From Allocatelliglobosispora scoriae (lineage in GTDB: Bacteria; Actinomycetota; Actinomycetes; Mycobacteriales; Micromonosporaceae): a DNA stretch of 64,000 nt. The stretch lies in the NCBI RefSeq assembly GCF_014204945.1, contig NZ_JACHMN010000003.1, positions 2,852,001 through 2,916,000 on the forward strand, written 5' to 3'. The position numbers and the translations under genes were made by a program. Below, piece by piece: positions 32,611 through 41,816 of this stretch (positions within the stretch are counted from its first letter, which is position 1; the number at the start of each line of letters is the position of its first letter). Under the pieces are notes generated by a model that had not been told where the DNA came from, made no database searches, and was given only the letters and a program-made list of their open reading frames with translations.

Positions 32611-33453
32611 ATGCGGTTCATGCGGATCGGATCGGTCGGGCTTGAACGGCCCGCGGCGATGGATCGGGACGGGACGGTCTTCGACCTCTCGGCGATCACG
32701 CCGGACGTGGGCGGGGACTTCCTCGCCCACGGCGGGGTGGACCGCGCCGAGGTGGCCGTCGCCGCCGGCGGGCTGCCCGTGCTGGACCTCGCGGGGCAGC
32801 GGATCGGTGCGCCGATCGCGCGGCCGGGGAAGGTGGTCTGCGTCGGGCCCAACTTCCGCAAGCCGGGGGTGACCGACTACCCGGACGAGCCGGCGCTCTT
32901 CCTCAAGGCGGCCGGCACCGTCGTCGGCCCCGACGACACGGTGCTGCTGCCGCGCGGGGGAACCGCCGTCGACTGGGAGGTGGAGCTCGCCGTCGTCATC
33001 GGGGCGACCGCCCGCTACCTGGACTCGCCGGCTGACTCGAAGGGCGTGATCGGGGGATTCGCGGTCTCGCACGATGTCTCCGAGCGGGCCTTCCAGCACG
33101 AGCGGGGCGGCACCATCGACAAGGGCAAGAGCTGCGAGACCTTCAACCCGCTCGGGCCGTGGCTCGTCACCCCCGACGAGCTCGGCGACGCCGACGGGCT
33201 GGGCATGCGCCTGTGGGTCGACGGGGTGCTCCGCCAGAACGGCACCACCAGCGACATGGTCTTCGATGTCGCCTACCTCGTCTGGTACGCCAGCCAGTTC
33301 ATGGTCCTGGAACCCGGCGACGTCATCAACTGCGGCACCCCGCCCGGGTGCGCGATCGGGCTGCCGGACAAGCCCTACCTGCGCGCCGGTCAGATCGTCG
33401 AGATCGAGATCGACGGCCTGGGCCGCCAGCGCCAGGTCATCGGCCAGGCCTGA
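32611..33453 (+). CDS. Fumarylacetoacetate hydrolase (FAH) family protein
   Basis: A 280-aa FAH-fold hydrolase: KVVCVGPNFRKPGVTDYPDEP, VDWEVELAVVIG with two metal-binding Glu, FAVSHDVSERAFQ with the metal-binding Asp, and GTTSDMVFDVAYLVWYAS. FAH-family members hydrolyse 2,4-diketo-3-deoxy acids in the L-rhamnonate and L-fuconate pathways or act as ureidoglycolate lyases and acylpyruvases. Next to an SDR and an enolase-superfamily dehydratase, a sugar-acid diketo hydrolase role is the best fit. ATG 32611 follows GGGAGG; ATG 32620 is an alternative. GH105 follows 10 nt later. Confidence 0.88.
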   Translation: MRFMRIGSVGLERPAAMDRDGTVFDLSAITPDVGGDFLAHGGVDRAEVAVAAGGLPVLDLAGQRIGAPIARPGKVVCVGPNFRKPGVTDYPDEPALFLKAAGTVVGPDDTVLLPRGGTAVDWEVELAVVIGATARYLDSPADSKGVIGGFAVSHDVSERAFQHERGGTIDKGKSCETFNPLGPWLVTPDELGDADGLGMRLWVDGVLRQNGTTSDMVFDVAYLVWYASQFMVLEPGDVINCGTPPGCAIGLPDKPYLRAGQIVEIEIDGLGRQRQVIGQA

Positions 33454-33463
33454 GGGAGGGCGG

Positions 33464-34492
33464 ATGCGCGACACGATCGAGTCGGTGGCGTCGCGGACGC
33501 TCGACCACGACTACCGGGTCTGGGGATTCGGCGAGGGGATGGCCCTGCTGGGGCTGCTCCGCGCCGGAGACCGCTACGACCGTCCGGAGTGGATCGACGC
33601 GGTCGCCGACCTCGTCGTGCCCTCCCTCGGATGGCGGGCGGAGCCGACCGACCACCTCATCCCGGTCGAGGTGCTCGTCGAACTGCACCGGCTGCGGCCG
33701 GGGATCCGGGTCGACGCGGCGGTCGCCCGCTTCGTCGCCGCCGTCTGGCGCGACGGCGCCCCGCTGCCGGTGCACCGGCCCGACCTGGTCGAGCTCGGCG
33801 ACACCGTCTGGGTCGACTGCATGCACACCGACTCGCCCGGCCTGGCGCTCGCCGGGCAGCCGGACGCCGCCACCGCCGCGATGACCCTCGCGTGTGCCCG
33901 GTTGCAGGACGAGTCCGGACTATTCAGTCACGGGTTCACCACCTCGACCGGGCTCGCCAACGGTGTCCACTGGGGACGCGGGCAGGGCTGGGCGCTGCAC
34001 GGCCTCGTGGCGCTCCCACCGGCCGATCCGGAGCGGGACGCCGCCTACGGCGCGCTGCGGCGCAGGGCTTCCCGACTGCTGGCGGCGCTGGCCCGCCACG
34101 AGAACGGCCCCGGCAGAGGCTCGGAGAACGGCCCCGGCAGAGGCCCCGAGAACGGCGCCGCGAACGGTCCCGAGGATCGGCACGAACGCGACGGGACCTG
34201 GCGCACCATCGTCGACGACCCGGCCGCCCCGGTCGAGCACAGCGTCTCGGCGCTGGTGGCGGCCGGGATCTACCACGGTCTGCGTACCGGGATGGTGGAT
34301 CCGAGCCGGCGTGCCCTCGCCGACCGGAGCCTCCGCGCGGCCGTGACCGCCCTCGACGGCTACGGCGGGCTGCCGGTCTCGGCAGCCACCCCGGCCGGAA
34401 CCACCGACAGCTACCTCCACCGCACCACCGGCGTCTTCCCGTGGGGCCAGGGCCCGCTCCTGCTCGCGCTCCTCGACGCCGCGACCCCTTGA
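33464..34492 (+). CDS. GH105/GH88-family unsaturated uronyl hydrolase
   Basis: A 342-aa (alpha/alpha)6-barrel protein. The WGFGEGMALLGLL start, catalytic Asp118 in TVWVDCMHTDSPGLALAG, NGVHWGRGQGWALHGL and HRTTGVFPWGQGPLLLAL are typical of GH105. These cytoplasmic enzymes hydrate and release the 4,5-unsaturated uronic acid left by polysaccharide lyases. No signal peptide. Residues about 210-240 contain an ENGPGRG-type repeat insertion (three copies of an ENG unit), which is low-complexity and probably a surface loop. ATG 33464 has GGGAGGG close upstream. Confidence 0.85.
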   Translation: MRDTIESVASRTLDHDYRVWGFGEGMALLGLLRAGDRYDRPEWIDAVADLVVPSLGWRAEPTDHLIPVEVLVELHRLRPGIRVDAAVARFVAAVWRDGAPLPVHRPDLVELGDTVWVDCMHTDSPGLALAGQPDAATAAMTLACARLQDESGLFSHGFTTSTGLANGVHWGRGQGWALHGLVALPPADPERDAAYGALRRRASRLLAALARHENGPGRGSENGPGRGPENGAANGPEDRHERDGTWRTIVDDPAAPVEHSVSALVAAGIYHGLRTGMVDPSRRALADRSLRAAVTALDGYGGLPVSAATPAGTTDSYLHRTTGVFPWGQGPLLLALLDAATP

Positions 34493-34541
34493 TATCCGTT
34501 CACCCGCTCCCACCCGAAACCCCGTCCTCCCGGAGGCGTCA

Positions 34542-37500
34542 ATGTCCCTGCCACGCCGCGATATTCTGAAGATCATCGGTGCCGGTTCCGCCGGTGCGCT
34601 CCTGCCCACCTCCCTCTTCGCGAGCAGCGCCGAAGCGCTCGCACCCGGCCACGCCGTCACCGCCGGGCAGGTCGACGTCAGCCTCGACGGGGTGTGGAAG
34701 TTCGCCACCGACCCCGGCCGGACCGGTGAGGCGAGCGGCTTCGCCGGCACCGCCCTCAACGACACCGCCTGGGCCGACCAGCTCGTCCCGGGCAACTGGG
34801 ACGCCCACGACTCCTACGCCAACTACCGGGGTCTCGCCTGGTACCGCGAGAAGGTGCCGAGCCCCGCCCACACCGCCGGGCAGGTGGTGCGGCTGCGCTT
34901 CGAAGCCGCCTACTACCAGGCGAAGGTCTGGTTCAACGGCACGCTGCTCGGCGAGCACAAGGGCGGCTACACCGCGTTCGAGTACGACGTGACGGCCCTG
35001 CTCGCCGGGTCCGGCGACAACACGATCGCGGTCGCCGTCGACAACACCTACTCCGTGGGTGCTTGGTGGCCGTGGGGCGGGATCAGCCGGTCGATCGGGT
35101 TCACCGTCAACGACGCGGTGCGGATCGAACGCCAGCACGTCATCACCACCGTCACCCTGGCCGGACCGTCGGCGCAGCTCAAGAACTGGGTGACCGTCTC
35201 CAACAGGTCCGCGACCGCGCAGACCGTGACGCTGACCGGTGTCGTCAGCAACGCCGCCGGGCAGGTGCTCGCGGGAGTCACCGTGCCGAGCGTGCAGGTG
35301 ACCGTCCCGGCCGGCGGCAGCACCGAAGGGCTCTTCACCGTCAACCTGCCGACCGGCAGCTTCGCGCTGTGGGGCCTGGACCAGCCCAACCTCTACACGT
35401 TCACCACCACGGCTAAGGTCGGCGGCACCGTCCGGCACGCGCTCGCCGACCGGTTCGGGCTGCGCACCGTGCAGGTGCAGGGCACGTCGCTGCTGCTCAA
35501 CGGCGAGCCGGTCCGCCTCAACGGCTACAACCGGGTCGGCGACGACCGGGTCGTCGGTGCCACCGAGCCGACCTACCTGATCCGCCGGGACCTGGACCGG
35601 ATGAAGGCGTCCGGCGCCGCCATGTCCCGCATCCACCACGTCGCCCAGGCCCCGGAGCTGCTCGATTACGCCGACGAGAAGGGGCTGCTCATCATCGAGG
35701 AGATCCCGGTCTGGGGGAGCGGCGCCAACCTCAACCCGACCGACCCGGTGACGGTCGGGCAGCTCACCGACATGATCCGCCGCGACTACAACCACCCGTC
35801 GGTGATCGCCTGGTCGGTGGCGAACGAGATCCAGGGCGCCAGCGCCGCCGGGCGCGCCTACGTGCACGACATCATCGACTACGCGCGGTCCACACTGGAC
35901 AGCACCCGCCTCTACACCTACGTCTCCAACAGCTTCGGCAGCGCCGCCACGGGGGCCGACGAGGCGCTGCAGTACACGGACTTCGCCTGCATCAACATGT
36001 ACGGCGGGTTCGGCAGCGGCGCCGACCACGTGCACAACCTCTACCCGAACAAGCCGATCTTCGTCAGCGAGTACAGCTCGGACTCCTTCACCTTCCCGAT
36101 CACCCGCGAGGACGTCGACTTCACCACCAGCTCGGCGGCGACCGCGACCGCGTTCACCGGGCGGCCCTGGCTGATCGGGTCGTCGCACTGGACCTACAAC
36201 GACTACCGCAGCAACTACAGCGGCACCTCGCCGAACCAGGTCCGCGGCTGGGGCATCCAGAACGTGTGGGGGCAGCTCAAGCGGGCGTACCCGCAGCTGC
36301 AGGCGACGAACGCGCCGATCCGGTCGCTCGCGATCACCACCTCGGCCGGGTCCGGCGCGCGGCTGAGCCTGCTCACGCTGACGCCGCGGGGGACCCTCGC
36401 CACCGACGCGCCCGCCTACATCCTGCGCGGCTACCGGCTCGCCTGGCAGGTGACGAACGCCGCCGGTCAGGTGCTCGACGGGCGTCTCATCGACCTGCCG
36501 GAGATCGCGCCCGGCGCCGCGCCGATCCAGGTCGGCGTCGGTTGGACCGACCCGGGCACGGCGGTCGGGCAGCGGTTGACGCTGCTCAGCCCGCTCGGCT
36601 ACGAGATGGCGGTCACCACCGCCGACCTGCGGTTGCCGTCCACGCCGGGCGGCATCACGACCGTCGCCGCCGACGGGGCGCTGCGGATCGCGTTCGCACC
36701 GGTCGCGGGAGCCGTCGGCTACCAGGCCACCGCCACGGTCGGCTCGACCGTCGTCACCTCCGTCGACACGGCCGACCCGTTCATCGACATCACCGGGCTG
36801 GCCAACGGCACGGCCTACCAGGTGTCGGTCAAGGCCCGCAACGGCTTCGGCAGCTCCGCGGCGTCGGCGCCGGTCACGGTCACCCCGTCGGCGGGGGCGC
36901 TCGGCCTGCCGCCGCGCTGGCAGGACCTCGCCCCGATCCCGGGCGGCCTCGTCGCCGGGTTCATGACGGTGCCGAACGCCGTCAGCTACCAGGTCGAGGT
37001 GAGCACCGGCGGGACCGTGGTCCGCGACTACCTGACCACGCTGAAGGCGTCGACCAGGATCGAGGGCCTCGCGGCCGGGCAGGCGCACAGCGTCCGGATC
37101 CGGGCCCGCAACGCCTCCGCCGTCATCACCGCCTGGTCGGAGCCCCGGACCGCCGCGACCCAGGGGACGATCACCACGACCGTCCACGGTGCGCTGCGCG
37201 GCGACGACAGCCTCGGCGTCCGCATCACGCCGGACCGCTATGCCGAGCGGCACGAGGTCGCCGTCACCGGCGGTGCCACCCACGTCATCGAGGCGGCCGC
37301 GGTCGACCTGCTGACCGTGCCGGGCCTGTCTGCCGACCAGAACCACACGCTCGCGGTGCGCACCCAGACCGCCACCGGCTGGTCGTCACCGGTCACCGTC
37401 ACCGCCAGGACCAGACCCACCACCCCCGGGGGTACGCCGACCGCACCCACCGGTCTGACCAGCGCCAACAGCGGCGGCCAGACGACGCTCACCTGGACCG

Positions 37501-38117
37501 CCGTGGCCGGGGCCGAGGGCTACCTCGTCACCGTCGACGACTGCGGTGCCGAGACACCACTGGCGACCGTAGCCGGTGTCACCAGCCTCCTGCTAGGCAC
37601 GATCGCCGAGGCGGCCGGACGGACACACCGGGTCCGCGCGGTCACCTCGGGCGGGATCAGCGCGGGGTCGTCGGCGTACCTGGTGCCCGGCACGCCCGGA
37701 CCACGGCAGGTCGTGCTCACCGTCGCGGCGACCGCGCCGAACTGCTCCGGCACCGTCGGTTACACCGAGACGACCGGCACCTGGTCGGCGAGCTCCCTCA
37801 TCGGCGTCGACGGCACCCCGAGCCGTTACAGCGACACCGCCGGTGCCACCGCCACCTGGCGGCCGACGATCGCCGCGGCCGCCAGCTACAAGGTCGAGAT
37901 CTGGGTGCCGGCGAATTCGCTCAGCACCACCGCCGCCCAGTACGCCGTCACCCACACCGGCGGCACCGCGACCGTCGCGGTCAACCAGGTGACCCAGTCG
38001 GGTGCCTGGATCACCCTCGGCACCTGGGCGATGGCGGCGGGCGCGGGCAAGGTCGTCACGAGCTTCAGCGGCGGGTTCCTGCGGACCAACGCGATCCGCT
38101 TCACCCCGGTGGTGTGA
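34542..38117 (+). CDS. Exported GH2 glycoside hydrolase with FN3 and golvesin-type C-terminus
   Basis: A 1191-aa protein. A twin-arginine leader (PRRDILKIIGAGSAGALLP) is followed by the GH2 jelly-roll (VSLDGVWKFATDP, YRGLAWYREKV, AKVWFNGTLLGEHKGGYTAF), an immunoglobulin-like domain and the TIM barrel with acid/base Glu429 in WSVANEI and nucleophile Glu510 in FVSEYSS. Then come three or more FN3-like repeats (about 700-1000) and a C-terminal golvesin/xanthan-lyase-type module (VGYTETTGTWSASSLIG, ATWRPTIAAAASYKVEIWV). GH2 includes beta-galactosidase, beta-glucuronidase and beta-mannosidase; the substrate is unresolved. It is about 50 nt downstream of GH105 in the same operon. Confidence 0.87.
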   Translation: MSLPRRDILKIIGAGSAGALLPTSLFASSAEALAPGHAVTAGQVDVSLDGVWKFATDPGRTGEASGFAGTALNDTAWADQLVPGNWDAHDSYANYRGLAWYREKVPSPAHTAGQVVRLRFEAAYYQAKVWFNGTLLGEHKGGYTAFEYDVTALLAGSGDNTIAVAVDNTYSVGAWWPWGGISRSIGFTVNDAVRIERQHVITTVTLAGPSAQLKNWVTVSNRSATAQTVTLTGVVSNAAGQVLAGVTVPSVQVTVPAGGSTEGLFTVNLPTGSFALWGLDQPNLYTFTTTAKVGGTVRHALADRFGLRTVQVQGTSLLLNGEPVRLNGYNRVGDDRVVGATEPTYLIRRDLDRMKASGAAMSRIHHVAQAPELLDYADEKGLLIIEEIPVWGSGANLNPTDPVTVGQLTDMIRRDYNHPSVIAWSVANEIQGASAAGRAYVHDIIDYARSTLDSTRLYTYVSNSFGSAATGADEALQYTDFACINMYGGFGSGADHVHNLYPNKPIFVSEYSSDSFTFPITREDVDFTTSSAATATAFTGRPWLIGSSHWTYNDYRSNYSGTSPNQVRGWGIQNVWGQLKRAYPQLQATNAPIRSLAITTSAGSGARLSLLTLTPRGTLATDAPAYILRGYRLAWQVTNAAGQVLDGRLIDLPEIAPGAAPIQVGVGWTDPGTAVGQRLTLLSPLGYEMAVTTADLRLPSTPGGITTVAADGALRIAFAPVAGAVGYQATATVGSTVVTSVDTADPFIDITGLANGTAYQVSVKARNGFGSSAASAPVTVTPSAGALGLPPRWQDLAPIPGGLVAGFMTVPNAVSYQVEVSTGGTVVRDYLTTLKASTRIEGLAAGQAHSVRIRARNASAVITAWSEPRTAATQGTITTTVHGALRGDDSLGVRITPDRYAERHEVAVTGGATHVIEAAAVDLLTVPGLSADQNHTLAVRTQTATGWSSPVTVTARTRPTTPGGTPTAPTGLTSANSGGQTTLTWTAVAGAEGYLVTVDDCGAETPLATVAGVTSLLLGTIAEAAGRTHRVRAVTSGGISAGSSAYLVPGTPGPRQVVLTVAATAPNCSGTVGYTETTGTWSASSLIGVDGTPSRYSDTAGATATWRPTIAAAASYKVEIWVPANSLSTTAAQYAVTHTGGTATVAVNQVTQSGAWITLGTWAMAAGAGKVVTSFSGGFLRTNAIRFTPVV

Positions 38118-38122
38118 CCGCG

Positions 38123-39337
38123 ATGAAGGTCGTCTCCGTCGAGGCGTTCCCGCTGCTCGCCGAGCCGATCGGCGAGCGCTACTGGGGAGCCAGGGCCTGG
38201 AGCACCAGCGGGGCCGCGCTCGGGACCTACCCGGTGCGGGCGCGGCGGCGCTACGCCTACTCCGCCACGATCGACACCGTCCTGGTGCGGGTCGAGACGA
38301 GCGACGGCGTCGTCGGGTGGGGCGAGTCCAAGGCGCCCGTCGCCGCCCGGGTCACCGCCGCGCTCGTCACGGAGCTGCTCGTGCCGCTCGTCGTCGGCAG
38401 CTCCGTCGACGAGATCGCGGTGACGTGGGAGCGGATGTACGCCGCGATGCGGGTCCGGGGGCACGACGCCGGGTTCTGGCTGGAAGCCGTCGCCGGGGTG
38501 GACATCGCGCTGTGGGACGCCTGGGGACGGACCCTGGGCCAGCCGGTGCACAGCCTCCTCGGTGGCGGGTTCCGGGTGGGCGTACCCGTCTATGCCTCGG
38601 GAATCCCCGCGGCGCCCGCGGGCTCCGGCGATGCTGGACTCGCGACGGTCCGCCAGACCGCGCAGCGGTTGCGCGACGCCGGCTGGACCGCCGCGAAGGT
38701 CGCGATCGGGGTGACCCCGGAGCGCGACCTCGCCTCGGTCGCCGAGGTGGCGGCGGTGCTGCCGACCGTCTACGCCGACGCAGCCGGGCAGTACGACGTG
38801 CGCCAGGCCCTGCGGGTCGGGCGCGGGCTGCAGGACCTCGGCGTCGGCTTCTTCGAGATGCCGGTGCCGCCCGAGCAGCTCGACGACTACCGGCTGCTCG
38901 CCGACCGGCTCGACCTGCCGATCGCCCTGGACTCCCTCGCCAACCGCTACCAGGCGTTGGAGTTCCTCCGCGCCGGTGCCCTGCACGTCCTGCAACCGGA
39001 CGTCTGCCGGGCCGGCGGGATCACCGAGACGATGCGGATCGCCGCGCTCGCCGACGCCTTCGGCGCGCAGGCCACCCCGCACGTGAGCATCGGCTCGGCG
39101 GTGCACTTCGCAGCGAGCCTGCAGTGCGCGGCAGCGATGCCCAACATCGAGGTCATGGAGCACTGGATCGTCGAGAACCCGCTCGCCGCCGTCGCCACCG
39201 ACCTCGACGCACCCCTCCCCGGGCCGGGCGGACCGATGGTCCGCACCGTGCCCACCGCGCCCGGCCTGGGCATCACCGTCGACGAACCGACGGTGCGGCG
39301 CCTCGCCGGGCAGTCAGTCAAGGAGTGTCATGCGTAG
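38123..39337 (+). CDS. Enolase-superfamily protein (second mandelate racemase-like paralogue)
   Basis: A 404-aa MR/MLE-type enzyme: MKVVSVEAFPL start, WLEAVAGVDIALWDAWGR, a K-V-A motif instead of K-x-K on the second strand (AAKVAIG), metal ligands in VYADAAGQYD, FFEMPVPPEQ and ALDSLANRYQ, and general-base His in TPHVSIGSAVH. It differs from the paralogue at 26.6 kb in all active-site loops, so it should use a different acid. A role as sugar-acid dehydratase or cycloisomerase is possible. ATG 38123 is used; GTG 38114 would overlap the GH2 stop. The following gene overlaps by 8 nt. Confidence 0.83.
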   Translation: MKVVSVEAFPLLAEPIGERYWGARAWSTSGAALGTYPVRARRRYAYSATIDTVLVRVETSDGVVGWGESKAPVAARVTAALVTELLVPLVVGSSVDEIAVTWERMYAAMRVRGHDAGFWLEAVAGVDIALWDAWGRTLGQPVHSLLGGGFRVGVPVYASGIPAAPAGSGDAGLATVRQTAQRLRDAGWTAAKVAIGVTPERDLASVAEVAAVLPTVYADAAGQYDVRQALRVGRGLQDLGVGFFEMPVPPEQLDDYRLLADRLDLPIALDSLANRYQALEFLRAGALHVLQPDVCRAGGITETMRIAALADAFGAQATPHVSIGSAVHFAASLQCAAAMPNIEVMEHWIVENPLAAVATDLDAPLPGPGGPMVRTVPTAPGLGITVDEPTVRRLAGQSVKECHA

Positions 39338-40586
39338 AACAACGCTGGTCGGTGTCGCGGTCCTCGCGGCTCTGGCCCTGCTCCCACCCGGCTCGGCGAG
39401 CGCCGCGGCCGTCATCACCACCGTCCCCTACACCATCGACTCGTCCAACCAGGCGGCCTGGTGGTCGCCGCTGGAGACCCACGTCACCGGCAACCAGTAC
39501 GCCTACCTGGCCTTCAACGAACCCGGCGCCACCGCCGGGACGCACAAGGTCGCGATCGCCCGCCGCGACAACGCCGGTGCCTGGACCAGGCTGCCGGTGA
39601 TGAACGGCGGGTCCCAGGCCGAGTACACCGACGACATCGGCCACAACCAGCCCTCGATGGCCCGCGACGGCAGCGGACGCTTCCACGTCTTCGCCTCCAT
39701 GCACAACAACGCGTGGCGCTACTTCCGCTCCGACACCGTCGGCGGCAACCCGCAGAACCACTCCGCCGACCTGCCCGACCAGGGCGTCGGCGTCACCTAC
39801 CCGGTGGTGACGGTCGCGCCCAACGGCGACCTGTATCTCATCGCCCGCCTCGACGGCGCCACCGCCCGGTCCGGGCGCCTCTACCGCTGGACCAACGCGA
39901 CCTCGACCTGGTCGCTGATCGGGAAGTTCGCCGAGTCGGCCAACCGGGCCGTCTACCCCGACGACCTGCAGTTCGACAGCGCGGGCAACCTGCACATCCT
40001 GTGGGAGTGGGGGCTGTACCCCGCGACCGCGTTCCGGCACGAGCTGAGCTACCTGCGCTATCAGCCGTCGACCGGCGTCTTCACCGACCGCAGCGGGGCC
40101 GTCGAGACCGTGCCGGTCAGCCTCGCCACCGCCGACATCATCCAGCCGCTGGAGGCGAACGAGGTCTACGGCGGCAACGCCAGCACCGGACCCGCCGTGC
40201 AGAGCGCCAAGCTCACCCTCGACGGCACGAGTCCCAAGGTCGCCTACCGCTACCGCAACACCGCCAGCGGTGCCACCTTCATGGTCCGCTACGCCTGGGT
40301 GACCGGGGGAGCGTGGTCGCACGACACCGTCTACTCCGCGAGCCAGACCTCGGCCGCGATCGACATCACCTGGCACCCCACGGACGGCAAGCGGATCTAC
40401 TACATCACCACCACCGGCACCGACCGGGTCTTCATGGCCACCCTGCCCGCGACGACCTGGGTCAGCGCCTCCGTCGCACCCGGCAAGGTCATCGACCGGC
40501 TCGCCGTCGAGCGCGACGCGACCGGCACCGACATCCTCTACCTCGCCGACTCCGCCGGCGGGCACCTCTATTACGGGAGGAACTAA
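39330..40586 (+). CDS. Secreted BNR_4 beta-propeller protein, candidate polysaccharide lyase
   Basis: A 418-aa exported protein. Sec signal peptide (TTLVGVAVLAALALLPPG, cleavage near ASA-AAV) and a seven-bladed propeller of the BNR_4 type with HNQPSMARDGSGRFHVFASM, HSADLPDQGVGVTYPVVTV, HILWEWGLYP and AYRYRN segments. The same fold is used by ulvan lyases of PL24/PL25 and by L-rhamnose-alpha-1,4-glucuronate lyases. Conserved His in HNQPS and Arg/Tyr in the following blades fit a beta-elimination site, but no activity is proven. ATG overlaps the enolase-like gene by 8 nt and the GH16 gene by 1 nt. Confidence 0.78.
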   Translation: MRRTTLVGVAVLAALALLPPGSASAAAVITTVPYTIDSSNQAAWWSPLETHVTGNQYAYLAFNEPGATAGTHKVAIARRDNAGAWTRLPVMNGGSQAEYTDDIGHNQPSMARDGSGRFHVFASMHNNAWRYFRSDTVGGNPQNHSADLPDQGVGVTYPVVTVAPNGDLYLIARLDGATARSGRLYRWTNATSTWSLIGKFAESANRAVYPDDLQFDSAGNLHILWEWGLYPATAFRHELSYLRYQPSTGVFTDRSGAVETVPVSLATADIIQPLEANEVYGGNASTGPAVQSAKLTLDGTSPKVAYRYRNTASGATFMVRYAWVTGGAWSHDTVYSASQTSAAIDITWHPTDGKRIYYITTTGTDRVFMATLPATTWVSASVAPGKVIDRLAVERDATGTDILYLADSAGGHLYYGRN

Positions 40587-41755
40587 TGCGCCGCCTTGTC
40601 ATCTTCACCGCTGTGGCCGCATGCGCCGCCGCCCTGGTCACCGCCGCTCCGGCGCAGGCCGACCCGGTCGGCACCGGCTGGACGCTCGCCTTCAACGACG
40701 ACTTCAACGGCACCGCCGTCGACACCGCGAAGTGGAACTTCCGCACCGACGTCAAGGCGTTCAGCGCGCAGCGCCCGGAGAACGTCACGGTCGCCGGTGG
40801 GTTGATGAGCATCAACCTCAAACAGGAGGCGTACGCCGGGAAGAGCTTCACCGGTGGCGGTCTCATCAGCAAGCAGGCGCTGCGCTACGGGTATTACGAG
40901 ACCCGGGCGAAGATCAACGACGGGGTGGGCTGGCACAGCTCCTACTGGCTGATGGCCGGGGACGGCAGCACCACCTTCGGACCGGAGCGGCGAACCGAGA
41001 TCGACGGCTTCGAGATCGACTCGAAGTCGTCGCCGACGGCGCTGAATACCAACCACTCCGGCGTCCACGCCTGGAACGGCACCTCCACCATCGACGCCTA
41101 CCACCCGGGCTCCACCTACAACACCGGGCTGGACCTGCGGCAATGGCACGTCTACGGCATCGACTGGTCCGAGACGTCGGTGAAGTTCCTCATCGACGGC
41201 GTGCTGAAATACACCGCGCCCTACACCCCGGCGCAGTGGACGCACGACTACACCAACATCTGGCTCACCAGCATCGGCTACGGCACGTCACCGGACCCGG
41301 CGTTCCTGCCGACGGCGGTGCAGTTCGACTACATCAAGTACTGGCAGCGCGACTACTACCTCGACAACGACGGTCCGGCCGCCTACGGCTACTCCGAGAC
41401 CGGCACCTGGCTCGCCTCCACGCTGAACGGCTGGAACTACACCTCGCCCAGCCGATACGCCGCCTGCCACAGTGCGGGCAACACCGCCACCTGGCGGCCC
41501 AACCTGGGTGCGGCCGGGAACTACGAGGTATTCGTCTACAAGATCGCCGCTGCCAACAGCGACAGCAACGTCCGCTACGACACCGTCCACAATGGTGTCA
41601 CCAGCACGTCGTACGTCAACGGTACGACCGGCACGTCGGGATGGGTGTCGCTCGGCTCCTACTCCTTCGCGGCCGGCACGGCTGGATCGGTCAAGCTGAC
41701 CTCCAGCGGTTCGGGCTGTGCCCGGGCCGACGCGGTCAAGTTCGTCCGGGCCTGA
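40586..41755 (+). CDS. Secreted GH16-family hydrolase with golvesin-type C-terminus
   Basis: A 389-aa protein. Sec signal peptide (RRLVIFTAVAACAAALVTAAP), GH16 jelly-roll (FNDDFNGTAVDTAKWNFRT, YGYYETRAKI) and the catalytic E-I-D-x-x-E as Glu138, Asp140 and Glu143 in RTEIDGFEID. The C-terminal 120 residues (YGYSETGTWLASTLNGWNY, TATWRPNLGAAGNYEVFVY) repeat the golvesin-type module of the GH2 protein. GH16 enzymes cleave beta-1,3 or beta-1,4 glucans and galactans (laminarin, agar, porphyran, galactan). Start ATG shares one nt with the previous stop (TAATG) and follows GGGAGG. A terminator ends the operon. Confidence 0.9.
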   Translation: MRRLVIFTAVAACAAALVTAAPAQADPVGTGWTLAFNDDFNGTAVDTAKWNFRTDVKAFSAQRPENVTVAGGLMSINLKQEAYAGKSFTGGGLISKQALRYGYYETRAKINDGVGWHSSYWLMAGDGSTTFGPERRTEIDGFEIDSKSSPTALNTNHSGVHAWNGTSTIDAYHPGSTYNTGLDLRQWHVYGIDWSETSVKFLIDGVLKYTAPYTPAQWTHDYTNIWLTSIGYGTSPDPAFLPTAVQFDYIKYWQRDYYLDNDGPAAYGYSETGTWLASTLNGWNYTSPSRYAACHSAGNTATWRPNLGAAGNYEVFVYKIAAANSDSNVRYDTVHNGVTSTSYVNGTTGTSGWVSLGSYSFAAGTAGSVKLTSSGSGCARADAVKFVRA

Positions 41756-41771
41756 CCAGCCCTTCGTGATC

Positions 41772-41802
41772 GTGGGGCGGGACCGTGCCGGGCCCGCCCC
41801 AC
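41772..41802. terminator. Bidirectional terminator at the end of the CAZyme operon
   Basis: Perfect 10-bp arms GTGGGGCGGG / CCCGCCCCAC with an 11-nt loop, between convergent genes ending at 41755 and 41817. Confidence 0.8.
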
Positions 41803-41816
41803 CCGTGACGGCCCCT

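Noticed and set aside
34539-37346. 935-codon open frame antisense to the GH2 gene
   Set aside because: Composition is Arg/Gly/Val-rich without domain motifs, as expected from the third-position GC bias of the real gene on the other strand.
36266-39337. 1023-codon open frame apparently fusing FN3 repeats to the enolase-like gene
   Set aside because: The first part is out-of-frame reading of GH2; the enolase-like protein begins at its own ATG at 38123.
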